DNA from: Salvia splendens | Lineage: Eukaryota; Streptophyta; Magnoliopsida; Lamiales; Lamiaceae | Direction of reading: 5' to 3' | Assembly (NCBI RefSeq): GCF_004379255.2 | Contig: NC_056033.1 | Span: forward strand, 34,994,719-35,058,718 | DNA length: 64,000 bases | In this document: positions 25,745 to 38,989 of the stretch, piece by piece | Numbering within the stretch: the stretch's first letter is position 1 | Layout: each line of letters starts with the position of its first letter | Translations under genes and position numbers: made by a program | Notes under the pieces: generated by a model | Told to the model about the DNA's origin: nothing | The model's input: only the letters and a program-made list of their open reading frames with translations | Database searches by the model: none

Positions 25745-27050
25745 TGGTGATTAATCATTGGATAATTATTTAAATTATTTAATAAATCTAGGAAGATTTA
25801 ATTAAATAATTAATTGCTTATCTTATCCAAAATAGGAATTTCGGATTTGTTAAGATTTATCTTGGATAATGGTTATCCAAATTAATTTAGGATTTATCTA
25901 GATAGAATTGAATCTATCTAAATCCTCTTAGGATTATTCTAGATTTTACATGGATAAAATCAAATCCTAAAATTCAAGATAATACTGACCTTGGATTATC
26001 ATTATCTAAATCTTACCAGGATATTTCAGGATAAAAACAAATTTCTCCAAATCCATAAGACGAAGATAAAATCCAATCACTCTAAGATTTAAGAAAATCT
26101 TAAATTATTTAGAATAAGAAACTAGAATATATCATATCTATTAGGATTTATTCTAGATAAAATTAACTTTATCAAAATCCAATTAGATTAGGATTATCTT
26201 GTATTATCTTTATCCAAATTTATCTAGGATATTATCTAAATAGAAATAAATCTATTTATATCCATAAAATTAGGATAAACTAGAATTAATATTAATTAAT
26301 TCAACTAGGATTTAACTAGATAGAACTAAATCTATCTTAAATCCAAAAGATAATTACAATACTGGATTAACAATTATCTAAATCTTCTAAGATATATTCT
26401 AGATAGATATAAATCTATCAATATCTATAAGATAGAGATACATTTAATTATCTAAATCTACTAGGATATTTTCTAAATATAATTAATTCTATAAATATCC
26501 ACAAGATAAAGATAAACATGGATTTTAATTATCCAAATCTACTAAGATATATTCTAGATAGATATAGATCTATCAATATCTACAAGATATGAATAAACTT
26601 AATTAATATTTATCTTAGTCAATAAAGGATTCAATAAGATAGAATAAAATCTATCTAAATCCATATGACCGAAATAAATTTAATTATTCATCCAAATTTA
26701 TCTAGGATTTCTCTAGATATAATTAAATATATCTAAATCCATTAAATAAGGATAAAATCCAATGTAATTAATTATTTATCTAGTCTAGCTAGGATTTATT
26801 CATATAGAATTAAATCTAAATAAATCCATAAGACAAAATAAAATAAGATTAATTATTATCCTAATTTATCTAGAATTTGTCTAGATAGAATTTAATCTAT
26901 CCAAATTCATAAAATAAAGATAAATATTCAATTAATCCATGATTTAATCAAAATTAAATTGTAGATAATCCTACTAAAGATAGATTCAAATTTTATTCAA
27001 AATTAATCTTGAATTTATCCAAAATTAGTTTCTAGGATTGGGGAAACCCT
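25745..27050. repeat. AT-rich array of degenerate hairpin units (element C)
   Basis: About 1.3 kb built from variants of AGGATTTATCTAGATAGA, a short spacer, then TCTATCTAAATCCT, so each unit can fold back on itself (clearest at 25889-25926). Units recur roughly every 70-100 bp with much drift, separated by AATTATTATCCAAAT-like words. It lies between the primer-binding side and the gag remnant. The same array occurs in element D. Confidence 0.75.
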
Positions 27051-27670
27051 AACTAATTTGGAAAGTTGCGCTGCCACACGAGCCCGGAAATGCCACCAAC
27101 GAGCTCCCACTCGGACTGCAGCCGCTGCTGCCCCGTCTCTGCCGCACAAACGCCGCCGTTGGAGCTGTGCACACTGACTGCTGCACGAGGTTGCCCAGCC
27201 ACCCGTTGTGAGCTGTTCAATGTCTCGCAGCTGATCTGGTCAGCCACTGTACCGCATCAAGGATAGCTGCTGCAGCTGCATTACCTCAGCCGCTACTGCC
27301 CTCGATGTGAACCAACAACACGATTGCGACTCGTCCTCACATATCGCAACGATATCATAATTGTAATTCAATTCACCACAATCACGTACAAACACGAATT
27401 GAGAATTAAATCACGCTCCATGTAATTCCCCAATATAATCATTATTATTCCATGTAATCATTACTACTTTATAAATATAAAGTGATTCAAGTAACAAAAA
27501 CATATAATAAGGATTCATATACATGTTTCCGTGAGAAGTCAATCAAAACGAGAGCGCTCAATTGTTAATTGTTCTTCGTGTTCGTACATTCGAAGCCAAA
27601 TTAAACACGAACCAAACAATAAACATGAGCAATTCACATGAAATTAATCCACATAATCAGAGCCAAAAAT

Positions 27671-27684
27671 TGGCTCTGATACCA
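27671..27684 (-). other. Primer-binding site of element C
   Basis: TGGTATCAGAGCCA on the minus strand is complementary to the 3' end of initiator tRNA-Met, the usual copia primer, and lies 2 bp inside the 5' LTR. Confidence 0.9.
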
Positions 27685-27686
27685 AT

Positions 27687-29152
27687 TGCTGGAGTTTGGA
27701 GCCCCTTGCACAGCGGAAGTCATGCATTCACAAATAAATCAGATCTACGGATCTATTTGACCGATTATGGGATTAATTAACTACATGTTAAACACAGAAT
27801 TGCATCCAAGAACGCACATAATTCATGTAAAAGGAATTAAAACCTAAAACATGAATTCCTACGGTTTAGAATTACCGATCTGATTCTCCAAAGAATCGAG
27901 GATTGCTTGCGCCTTCTCCACGTGATGTTCTTCGTACTCAACCACGAATCTTCTAATCTGTATCCCGAACTCAGAATCTGACCTTTGGGTGGGCAAAGCT
28001 TATCAGAATCGAAAAGGGCTTGATTAGAATGAAGACAGAATATCAGTTTTCTCAAAAACCGATTTTTCGTCCACCCCCACAGGGGAGCACGAAAATTAAT
28101 TATTAATTCTCATTGAATCTCCTTTCTAATCTCCTTTTATATAGAGTTATGATGGGCCAGATTAGGGATCCATGGAGGTTGGACTTGGGCCAAACCTGTT
28201 GGACTTTTACTAATTAAATTGAGCCCCAATTTAATACAAGTCCAATAGAATATTATTATCATCCACTATAGTATAATAATATTGACTGCCCGTCCAATCC
28301 CAAATTACGAGTAATCCGGGCTTTACCTCTTTAATTTATTATTTCTCGTGTTTAAGATATAAATATCCATTAATTAATTTAAGTCTGCTATTTGACTTTA
28401 ATTAATTACTATCTTTTTCCAAGAGTTGTCTAGTTCAAAATCTTTATTTATTATTCTGGAATAAATTCCAACCGGCCGGGTTTCTGAATAATAAAACCTT
28501 TTTCGAACACCTCTTGAGGATATTATCAAACTGGACTCACCCAGCACACGATTCATTGCAATAACAATACTAGCACCTCTAGACATTGATCACCACTACC
28601 CAAGATACCAGGATTCTTGGATTGCGAAAAATCCGCACCATTTGATAAATCAAAGTAGTGCATAATCAATATCGTATGCTCAATGTTATGTCAACAATGA
28701 TTAAGAAATAACAATCACCGAGACCTCGTCTTTCAGTAAATAGCAAAAAAAAACTTATCTCAACTGTTAGATCCTTCAGTGCTATACCACACCAGTGTCG
28801 TTTATTTCCTAAGGTAAGGAAACATGCGGACTGACACTGCAACCTTTCACGATAGATAGCCAAAGCCTATCTGGGTTATGAAATTCTATTTCTCTTCTAC
28901 AAAGGACCGACTGCGTCACCTTCTGTGAACGTCGTTCACGACCAGTCTACTATGCAAAAGAATTAGACTTATTTGCTTCTTATACATTTAAATGTTTGAG
29001 AAACATCTTATAAATGCATAAGCAAACACTAATGCGACAAAATTACTTCTTATCGCCTTGGGATAAAAGTGGATTGTAGAGTTTATTGTATACAAGCAAT
29101 TCTATCCGTGCAACATGCTCGAAATATGCTTTTCAGTATACCAATTCTAACA
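27687..29152 (-). repeat. 5' LTR of element C
   Basis: TG...CA ended, 1466 bp, about two differences from 20297-21762. It is the promoter-side LTR because it adjoins the primer-binding site. Confidence 0.95.
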
Positions 29153-31277
29153 TGTCCTTATTTAAAAGAAAGCCCACCTCGAGTGCTTAATTTGAAATTA
29201 CGTTCTTTCCCTTGCGATCACGATTCCCTTGCGATGATTCACCTTTAACAATTTATATAACACATAAATCAACACACTTTCAAATTAAATAAAAAGATGC
29301 ATGCCTCCTAAGCAAAGTTATTTAACTCGTTTTATCTCGGTTTTCGATTATTCGGCGGCCGCTTACGCCCCTAATTCCTCCGTTGGCTCCTCGTATTTTC
29401 CTCAACGATATCAAAATAAAATCCCCCAAAAAAAAATATAAAGGTGTGTAATTAAAATAACGCAACCACTTTCCCTCGTATTATATTTATTTCGGACTTA
29501 TGTTATAATTATTCATTCGTTGAAATATTCTGGAATTAATTAAATAATTCCCCACAATTAATTTAATTATTACTCAAAGATTTAATTAGTTATTGGCCCA
29601 AGGATTTAATTAAAAGCTCATGTCTTAATTATTTTCTCCACCTTATACCTTCAATTACAAATTAAAGCCCAAAGATTTAAATGGATCTCATAGATTTAAT
29701 ACATCCTCCCATTAACTTATGAGACCCAAATCTAAAAACAAGAGCCCAATTTTATTAAATCAAGGCCCAAAGCAAAATGGCCCAAAATAAAAAAAACTCT
29801 TCCCCCTCCCAGCAACCCGTCTGCCTCTCTCTTTACTCTCCTTCTTCTTTCCAATTTTCCCCCAAATGAAACACAAATCAAGTGATTCCCCTGCTCCCTC
29901 CATCTCGGTTCTCTCTCTTCTCTCTCCCTCTTCTTCTTTCACTCTCGACCAAATCGGAAGGAACCCCCCCATCCATTCGTCGCCTGCTCCGATTCACCCT
30001 CGCCGCAGCTCCGTCATCGCCGCTGCTGCTCAGCCAGGGGATGCCGCTGCTGTCGCTGCCCGCCGTGAGAAGCTGCGACGCCAGCCCCGGCTTCGCCTCC
30101 ACCGTCGTCGCTGCTCCAGCCGCCCCAGCTCGCCGCCGCTGTTGTCGGCTGTTACCGTGCCTGCTCCGGCAGCCTCCGAAACTACACCGCGCAGCCCCGA
30201 AACAGACCCGACGCCTCCGACACCGACTCTCCCCGCAAGTTAAGTTCTCAGATTTGATTCCAGTTCTTTAAAAGTTCGATCTTTTATTCCGTTTTCTTTG
30301 TTTAATCGCTTAAGAGGTAAATTACAGATTGATAGGTGGTAGTGTTTGATGTAAGAATGCAGCAGTTTCAAAACGTATTTGGTTGGAGGGGGTGTATACC
30401 TCAACAATCTGAGACGGGTAAGCTGTAAATAATAGAGGTTGTGGCTTCTATCTTCCTTTCTCTTGGTTTCTGCCAGAAATATGTTCATGTGTCAAAAGAG
30501 GATTTATTTTGGAAGAGGATGATAGATTTTCTCTGAAATTACCTCTGGTCAGATTGGTAATGGAGACTAGCAGTGGATTGGAAAGAGCGTGTGGCTTGAA
30601 TCTCTTTCTCGGTCCTGTTCAAGAAGTTCAATGAGTTTGACGATTTGATTTAGAAGTAAAAACGTGTACGGAGATGGAGATTGCCAAATTACCTTGAACT
30701 GAAATTTGAAGAGAAGTTCTTGTTTTGCTGCAGAGATGGGAATGAGGAAACGAAGAGTGCAGTCTGTATTATAGAGGAGTAAGAGATTTGGTTGAGAGGT
30801 TGGAGAGATTTGGGGAGAGATTCATGAGGGAGAGACGGTTGTTGAGGGGGGTTCAAATTCTTTTCTCTTTTTTTTTTTACTTACTTTGCATTTATCTGGT
30901 ATTTATTTGCAGATTACGGAGGAGGAATATCTTTTCACGGAGGAGGAAGATATCAGCAGGATCTTTATTTAAATTTGTTTAATTCGCGGTCCATTGTATT
31001 TTATTTTAAATTGTGCAGTCCGCAATTTATTTATCACGGACTAGATTTTCATAATATTTATTTTATTTATTGGATCCAACACGGAATTGAGTCCAATAAA
31101 TATTCCTCACGAACAGGAATTAATTAAATTTGCGCAGTCATTGTTTCACAGTTTCTAGTCCAACAACAATTAATCCACCAATAATTAATTCACGGACTTC
31201 GCGAAAATAATATCATTAAAACCAGTACTTTCGGGTTCACAAATTAGGGTTTAAAAAAAACGGGGCGTTACAGTTAT

Positions 31278-31384
31278 ACCATAATTATGCTTACCTTGTA
31301 TAGTTCTTCCTAGGCCTATATTACCAATGTACAAAGTTAGTGTGAATAATATACAAGAATTATCCCTAATACCTAGTTTCTACA
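31278..31384 (+). repeat. 5' LTR of Copia-1, right part
   Basis: Continues the LTR after the solo-LTR insertion and ends TTTCTACA. It holds a 17-bp segment (about 31304-31320) that the 3' LTR lacks. The primer-binding site starts at the next base. Confidence 0.9.
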
Positions 31385-31476
31385 TGGTATCCGAGCAGGG
31401 GCTCAGGAAACCTTCATCATAGCCCAGAAAACTATACCTTCCTCGACCTAAAAGGTGAGAAGAATAACCAGCCAAA

Positions 31477-32610
31477 ATGGCAGAAGACAAACCAGAAATC
31501 ACCGAACCAGTAGCCGAGAAAATCAGATCAAGCAAGAGTGTTACCGTAGCCTTTAAACTAAACGGCCCGAACTACCCACTGTGGGCACGTTTAATGAAGG
31601 TATCCATAGGCGGCCGAGGAGTCTACCGCCATATATCTGGTGTCCCACCTCCACCACAGCCGGGGGAGAAAGAGTATACCGATTGGGATGAGATAGACTT
31701 GATAGTCTTCTCCTGGATTATCGACAATATGGAAACCAATATCATTGCCGATTTTGCACATCACCAAACGGCGAAAGCGTTATGGGATACACTAGCCGTA
31801 ACCTTTGCAAGTTCGGCAGATTCGTATCTCATATACGACCTGCGAGACAAGGCGAGTAGAATTATGCAAGGAGAATCAACATTGGAAGCATACTGGAGCA
31901 AACTCCATGGATTGTGGATCAACATTAATCGATGCCCACACAAAATAGTAGATTGCTGCGATAAAGGGATAGCACAGTACCGAGATATCAAGGCCGAGTT
32001 AAGGTTGTTCAAATTTCTTACCGGATTAAACGAGAAATACGACTGGATCCGACGTGAGATTCTCAAGGAGAATCCCTACCCCTCAGCCAACGTAGCGTAT
32101 GGATGGGTGAAACGGGAGGCAGCTCGACTCAAGATCATGTCGCCGGCATCCGATTCGACCTCCATCACCGTCGGGAATGAGACATCATCGGGGTCGGATT
32201 CGGGTTCGGAGCGCGCGAGTACCGTCCACCACAGAACAGAGGACAACCATCGACGCAACGCAGCACCCCAACCGCCGGGGAAACAACCGACCGGACAAAT
32301 CCAAACTTTGGTGCTCCCACTGTGGATTGCAAAAACACACAAAGGAAACTTGCTTCCAATTAGTAGGGTATCCAGAGTGGTGGGAGGAGGAGAAGGCCGG
32401 AAAGGCGAAGGTAGCCATCGGAACAAGCAGCGGTGGCCGAAACCAGACAGAAGGGGGACGAGAGGCATCAGCCTTTCAAGAAAGGAAATCCGATACTGGA
32501 GGTCTCCTAACCGACGGTGGCGGACGCAGCTAGAGCGGCGGTGGTGGAGGGAAATCAGCCGAGGCGATGATCGCCTCATTCAGGCTCGACGGCGGGGAAA
32601 CTGGAGGTAA
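31477..32610 (+). pseudogene. Copia-1 gag, frameshifted
   Basis: From ATG 31477 the frame encodes plant copia Gag: VAFKLNGPNYPLWA, DEIDLIVFSWI, then the helical capsid region to YGWVKREAARL. The CCHC zinc knuckle (WCSHCGLQKHTKETC) and GYPEWW are in the next frame (about 32290-32380), so an indel near 32180-32280 broke the gene. The WCSxC...GYPxWW knuckle is characteristic of Ale/Retrofit-type copia elements. Confidence 0.85.
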
Positions 32611-32708
32611 AGGGTTAGGGTTTGCAAGCCCTAACCCTCATAACCTTGTTTTTGGTATTAAGCCCCCTAATTTAGGAAAATGCGAAATATACCCCCATTC
32701 CAGAAATT

Positions 32709-33348
32709 ATGCTGTTATTAGACCCCCAGAATGTTAACAATCGCATAAGTGACCCCATTATTTGCAGAAACTCCTTTGCACCCCTAGAAAATCTTTCATA
32801 TGCTTTTGAAGCCCGGGATGGTGAAATTAGTAACGAGACGGGGTGGTTTTTTGACTGTGGGGCAACCGACACTATGTCCTATGATAGGAATGATTTTTTG
32901 GAAATCCATAAAACACCTAAGTCGCACATTAAGACTGCAAATGGAGGGGTAACACCAGTGGAAGGGGCGGGAACTATAGAAATTTTTCCTAATGTGCATA
33001 TTCCCAATTGCCTCTATGTGCCTAAACTGTCTCAAAAGTTGATGTCGATAAGTCACGTGACTAAGAATTTAAATTGTTCACTCCTGATGCATCCAAACTT
33101 TTGTATGTTACAGGATATCCGGACGGGGAAGATTATTGGACGTGGCACTGAACGTCGCGGGCTCTACTTTGTGGATGAGATCGCTCGACGAGATGGTGCG
33201 GCGATGTTTGCTCACGGGACCACTAATCAAGATACTTGGCTCTGGCACCGACGGATGGGACATACCTCTTCGGGTTATTTAAAATCCTTATTCCCTAAAC
33301 TTTTTGTTCCAAAAAACTTTTCTTGTGAAGCCTGCGTTTTGGCCAAGA
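32709..33348 (+). pseudogene. Copia-1 pol, protease and pre-integrase part
   Basis: Contains the protease-like active site DCGATDTM (near 32855), then LYVPKLSQKLMSIS and the GAG-pre-integrase zinc region (WLWHRRMGH, CEACVLAK). The frame is cut at the TSD CAAGA (33344-33348) by element D and resumes at 42396. Confidence 0.9.
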
Positions 33349-34815
33349 TGATGGGGTTTGGTGCCCCTTGCACAGCGGAAGTCATGCAAAAACAAATAAA
33401 TCAGATCTACAGATCTATTTGACCGATTATGGGATTAATTATCTATATGTTAAACAATCAATTGCATACAAGAACGCACAGAATTCATGTAAAAGGAATT
33501 AAAACCTAGTTCATGAATTTCCTACGGTTTAGAATTACCGATCTGATTCTCCAAAGAATCGACGATTGCTTACGCCTTCTCCACATGAAGATCTTCGTAC
33601 TCAACCACGAATCTTCCAATCTGTATCCCGAACTCAGAATCTGACCTTTGGGTGGGCAAAGCTTATCAGAATCGAAAATGGCTTGATTAGAAAGAAGACA
33701 TAATATCAGTTTTCTCAAAAACTGATTTTTCGTCCACTCCCACAGGGGAGCACGAAAATTAATGTGTTAATTCACTCTTAATCTTCTTTCTAATCTCCTT
33801 TTATATAGAGTTATTATGGGCCAGATTAGGGATCCATGGAGGTTGGACTTGGGCCAAACCTGTTGGACTTTTACTAATTAAATTGAGCTCCAATTTAATA
33901 CAAGTCTAATAGAATATTATTATCATCCACTATAGTATAATAATATTGACTGCCCTTCCAATCCTAAATTACGAGTAATCCGAGCTTTACCTCTTTAATT
34001 TATTATTTCCCGTGTTTAAGATATAAATATCCATTAATTAATTTAAGTCTGCTATTTGACTTTAATTAATTAATATCTTTTTTCAAGAGTTGTCTAGTTC
34101 AAAATCTTTATTTATTATTCTGGAATAAATTCCAACCGGCCGGGTTTCTGAATAATAAAACCTTTTTCGAACACCTCTTGAGGATATTATCAAACTGGAC
34201 TCACCCAGCACACGATTCATTGCAATAACAATACTAGCACCTCTAGACATAGATCACCACTACCCAAGATATCAGGATTCTTGGATTGCGAAAAATCCGC
34301 ACCATTTGATAAATCAAAGTAGTGCATAATCAATATCGTATGCTCAATGTTATGTCAACAATGATTAAGAAATAACAATCACCGAAACCTCGTCTTTCAG
34401 TAAATAGCAAGAAAGACTTATCTCAACTGTTAGATCCTTCAGTGCTATACCACACCAGTGTCGTTTATTTCCTAAGGTAAGGAAATATGCGGACTGACAC
34501 TGCAACCTTTCACGATAGGTAGCCAAAGCCTATCTAGGTTGTGAAATTCTATTTCTCTTCTAAAAAGGACCGACTGCGTCACCTTCTGTGAACGTCGTTC
34601 ACGACCAGTCTACTATGCAGAAGAATTCGACTTATTTGCTTCTTATACATTTAAATGTTTGAGAAACATCTTATAAATGCATAAGCAAACACCAATGCGA
34701 TAAAATTAATTCTTCTCGCCTTGGGTTAAAAGTGGATTGTAGAGTTTATTGTATACAAGCAATTCTATCCGTGCAACATGCTCGAAATATGCTTTTCAGT
34801 ATACCAATCCTAACA
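33349..34815 (-). repeat. 3' LTR of element D
   Basis: 1467 bp, starts TGATGGGG, ends TCCTAACA. It is about 90% or more similar to the LTRs of element C. Confidence 0.95.
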
Positions 34816-37732
34816 ATCTCCCACTTATACTCAAAATCATGCTTTCGAGTATACCCACCGCCAAAACTCTCCCACTTATACTCTAAGCAGGTCTCGGGCC
34901 ATGGTACATCGAACTACCATACTTTTCACCTCATGTGTAAAACATGTTGCCATATAAGCATTTTGTGAAAAATTCTGCCAAGTTGTTCTCTGATGATATC
35001 TTGGAAATCATAACGTCTTGCTGCGCACTTAATCCTTAATTAATTTCATACTTCATCCCTATGTGATTGCTTAGCTTTATCAGATCGTGTTTCCCTCGAG
35101 TTAGACACCTGGTTAGAGTAATCATAATAAAATATAATACTCATAGGCATATTAGGATTCACGGTCAAAGCTATCAGGAAATTACTGAGATGAACAACTA
35201 CCTTAGCAGTTTCCGAAGAAACTACACTTGTAATTTTCATGATAGAGTCTGTGATGTAATCACACTCCTTCATGACTCAGTTTTCAACTCCTAACGTTAA
35301 CACATAGTCAGAGGATAACTCGATCATCAATCAATTATAAAATCGAGTTGATGTAACCTAAAGGACATAACATGGATGTTTGGTAAACTAGAGCATACCG
35401 TTTAGTCTTTTCAAGCACTATAGTATATTCTTTACCAATCCAATGTCCTTGGCCATGGTTAATATGATATCAAGCTTCTATGCCAAAAGCAAAGCTAATA
35501 TCTAACTTAATACACATCATAGCATAATCGAGACTTCCAATTACGGAACTTGTCTAATTCCTCTTGATCTCATTCAGTGTCGTAAAACACTTACTAGAGA
35601 CAAGATAATTCCATCTAGAAAAGTAAAACATTTTCTTGGAATTTTCAGTGCTAAAGTGTCTAAATATTGTGTAGATGTAGGATTCTTTAAGAAACATAAT
35701 ATTTTTTTTCTAGCAATCTAATGACATAGATGCTTAGAATGTAACTAGATTATCTTAAATCCATCATCCTTAAACTGGGTAGACGACCAGTTTCCTACGC
35801 TAGATAACCATCTTAGTTGTTTATCAACTTTTATAGATGTCATCATCGTAGAGTACCAAGAATACCATATATAGTTCACTTTCAACTTTCTTGTACTTGT
35901 AGCTTTGTTAAGGGCACTGGTCAAATTCAAAAGATTTGACAACGTGCATGAAACACATGTTCTATGATTTAGATGCTTTCCTAAGACCATAAATGATCTA
36001 CATAAGCTTCCAAATCACTTGTTTCTTGTTATTTATTACATAACCATTAAGATGTTCCATGCATATGAGCTCCTCAAGACTTTTATTAAAGAAAACTGTC
36101 TTGACAATCATAGTACATACATCCTAATTTATGTAGGCTACAATAGACAATATGATACAGATCGACTTAGGCAGAATGACATGCGAGAATATGATTCTCT
36201 CTTGGTATAACCGTTCTGCCATTATTCTAGCCTTTTAAGATCCCTGTTTACACTTGTAGATCCACTAGCTCCCACTGGCTAAAATAGTCTATGGGTAGTA
36301 TCGCAAGTCTTTCAAACATTCTTGTCTATTTAAGATTGTTATTCAGAATCTATCATCTTATCAAGAATGATTATCTGATGAGTCAATGCGTCCTTGTAGT
36401 TACATGGATTAGGTTCAAGTTGATCTAAGACTGGATCTAAAGACTCTCTTAGGCCCATGAACTTATTATGTTCGCAAAGAACGCTCCCACTACGACATGA
36501 CTCTTACAATCTTAGGTACAAATGTTGATTTTCTTAGTTTCTTGGTTAAGATGGAAAATAGATATTCTCATTATTTTGAGAATTATCATGCTTGTTAGGC
36601 TTGTAGTTCTTCACATAATCTTCATCAATGAATCTAGTATTCGTGTAAACAAACACCTATCTTGCCTTGAAGATTATAGAACCTGTACATTTTCTATCAT
36701 TTGGGATAACCTTAAAACATACCTCAATACACAACTCAAATTACTTGGATACCTTTTCCAAAACATGTGTTGGAATAACTCCACACCTTGAGATGTGCTG
36801 GACTAAACTTGCCTCTAGTCCACAACTCGTGTGTTGTAGAAGGTATTGATGTTATGGTAGTTTCTTTAAGGTATAACTCGTTGTTTCCAACGTATATCCC
36901 ATCAATGATAAGGTGTTATTGAGTAAAACTGTTCACTTATCGAACTTGTCTTCAAGAGACTTCGATATCTTCTTATATGACTATCCCATTCTTTAGAAGA
37001 ATGCTTGGAGTAGTCAACTAGGATTTAGCTCCCACTACTGATCTTAACTCATTGCTCGTCTCCTATGGTATAAACCATTAAGACTTGCTAGTCTTTCTAT
37101 GTCGCACCTCTATAAGTATTCTGAATCCCTTGAACCACCAAAAGATTCTAACTTATTGTGCATCAACCAGACTTACCTGACTCTCAAGCTATTTAACAAG
37201 TAAGATGTTAAAATCTCGATAGTCACTTGAGTTAGACAAAATCAATTTGAACAATTACTAAGTACTTTCTTGGCCTTATGATTAAGTACCATAAATACTT
37301 TATCATTCATTGTTTAAGAAGTTGAACTGTGGTGTTATACTCAATCTTTTGCAATTATATTGTTTAGATACTATGATGTATAATTTGTTTTTCTATGGTA
37401 CTATGTTAGATATTCGATCCACATTTCTCAATAATGCAAGCATTATAAAATGAAATTGAACATCGTAGAATCATAAATGAGTTTATAAACTGAATATAAA
37501 TTCATTCTAAACAAGACTGTACCAATAAAACAAAATCTCTAACATCAAAACAAAACAATAAAGTGAGCATAAATAAATAGCTCCCACTGCAACAACTGCC
37601 CAACTGGATATAGATCTCTCTTTAGAAGTTGCATTGTTATCTAAGTCATTGTCCTTTATATGAGAGGTCAATCCGACTTACAATGTATCTTCTCTTTGCC
37701 TTTTCACCAAATATTTCTTGCCTTTATAGCTT

Positions 37733-38290
37733 TCATTGATGACGATTCAGCTCTTCCCTCTTTCCATTGCTAGTCTTCTGTTCGATTGAACTAAGACATA
37801 GGAAAGATGCAGCCTTAATGAATTCGTCAACTATCATGTTATCTTCCTCCAAAAGTAATAAAGTGAATACAATGCCGAAGGTTTCCAACTTTTCAGTAAC
37901 AACCTTCAAATAATCACTTCCTATTACATTTGGCGATGAACTGAGTGTAGAAACTATTTGAGTAACTGAATCAGAAGATTCATCAAAACATTCTATCTCT
38001 TTTGGATGTTCCAATAGAATCTGGACAACGTCCTCATTGGATATCCCTTTATCATCGGTATAAACCAAGTAGTGTCTTACTACTTAAAAGAAAGTAGTTT
38101 GACCTTCTATCTCAAAGAACTTGTCAAGTACATGCATGAAATGCATTCTTGGATTTTCTTTATAGAATTTTGTCGAGGAAATGGAGGACATGAACTGGTG
38201 AGCACAAACTTTAAGTTTTAAGCAATGAGAATCTTATCCATTTAATATTTCCAGTCTACATAATTTTGGCCTTCAAGTTTGATTTCTTTA
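37733..38290 (-). pseudogene. Copia gag remnant in element D
   Basis: 37733-38068 encodes a 111-residue stretch collinear with the 127-residue one of element C (NEDVVQILLEHP, LLLEEDNMIVDEF). The upstream gag start seen in C is further decayed here. Confidence 0.55.
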
Positions 38291-38989
38291 AGGTTCACAG
38301 ACATTATTAAGAATTTGGCTGAGAAGAAATAAAACTATTTATCACATACTATGCTTAATACATAATCGCAAACAACCACAAAATAATTATGTATCTCGCA
38401 ACCGTGAAAACCAAAATAAGTACGCCTCTAGGGAGGTCATACAAATTCGGATTCCAACAATTTCCTGGTCACAATACCGACGGATAGTCCAGAGACCACT
38501 AAGGTGGCATGGCCGCCAAATATTGCCTAAGCATTTACCATAAATATTTGAATCTATGAATTTCATTTCTGTTTTGATACTCCTTCTAGGGAAGGTCGTA
38601 CGCCACTAACAAAATTCCATAGCTATCTTATAAATATGCTTAAACATACGAACTTGCAATTTCGTAGGATTATGACTCCCACTAGGGTGGGTCGCGATAA
38701 TATTAGAAACATGCTTCCAGTTTAAACAATTTACCATTAAGAAGTCTAATCTTATGAACTTGCTATTTCGTAGGATTATTGCTCCCACTAAGGTGTGTCG
38801 CGATAATATTAGAAACTGCTTCATATATACACCAATTTATGAAGACCATATACAACGCACTGTTGTAATTGTCGCTTAGTCATTTTAAACATGGTTTTTG
38901 CATAATTATCACATAAGTAGATAAGGCAGATAATCCACTTAAAACATATTAACACCAAATAAATAGATAAATCCATTTAATTCATGGTG

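Larger units (their letters stand above)
20297..29152 (-). mobile_element. Element C: coding-dead Ty1/copia retrotransposon, young copy
   Basis: Two 1466-bp LTRs (20297-21762 and 27687-29152) are flanked by the perfect target duplication TGTCC (20292-20296; 29153-29157). The element reads leftward: the primer-binding site TGGTATCAGAGCCA is at 27671-27684 and the purine tract AAGTGGGAGAT lies next to the left LTR. By eye the LTRs differ at about two positions, so insertion was recent. The interior nevertheless has only remnants: a gag-like start, a short RNase H tail (about 21885-21975, SSENNLAELFTK) and a 1.3-kb AT-rich repeat array. It must have been mobilised by proteins from another element. 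Confidence 0.9.
19495..31272 (+). mobile_element. Solo LTR of a long-LTR (probably Ty3/gypsy) element, split by element C
   Basis: Starts TGTCACGACCGCCCC at 19495 and ends GGGGCGTTACA at 31272, flanked by GTTAT on both sides (19490-19494; 31273-31277). Without element C (20297-29152 plus its duplicated TGTCC) about 2.9 kb remain, with only one TG start and one CA end and no gag or pol, so this is one recombined LTR. The TGTCACGACC start is common in plant gypsy LTRs. The right part includes a GC-rich Pro/Ala/Ser-coding stretch (29866-30243) after a CT-rich run, which looks like LTR leader sequence rather than a gene. Confidence 0.72.

Noticed and set aside
29866..30271. Overlapping Pro/Ala/Ser- and Arg-rich open frames on both strands
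   Set aside because: They lie inside the solo LTR in a GC-rich, CT-led segment, have no domain, and are open in several frames, which is typical of composition rather than coding.
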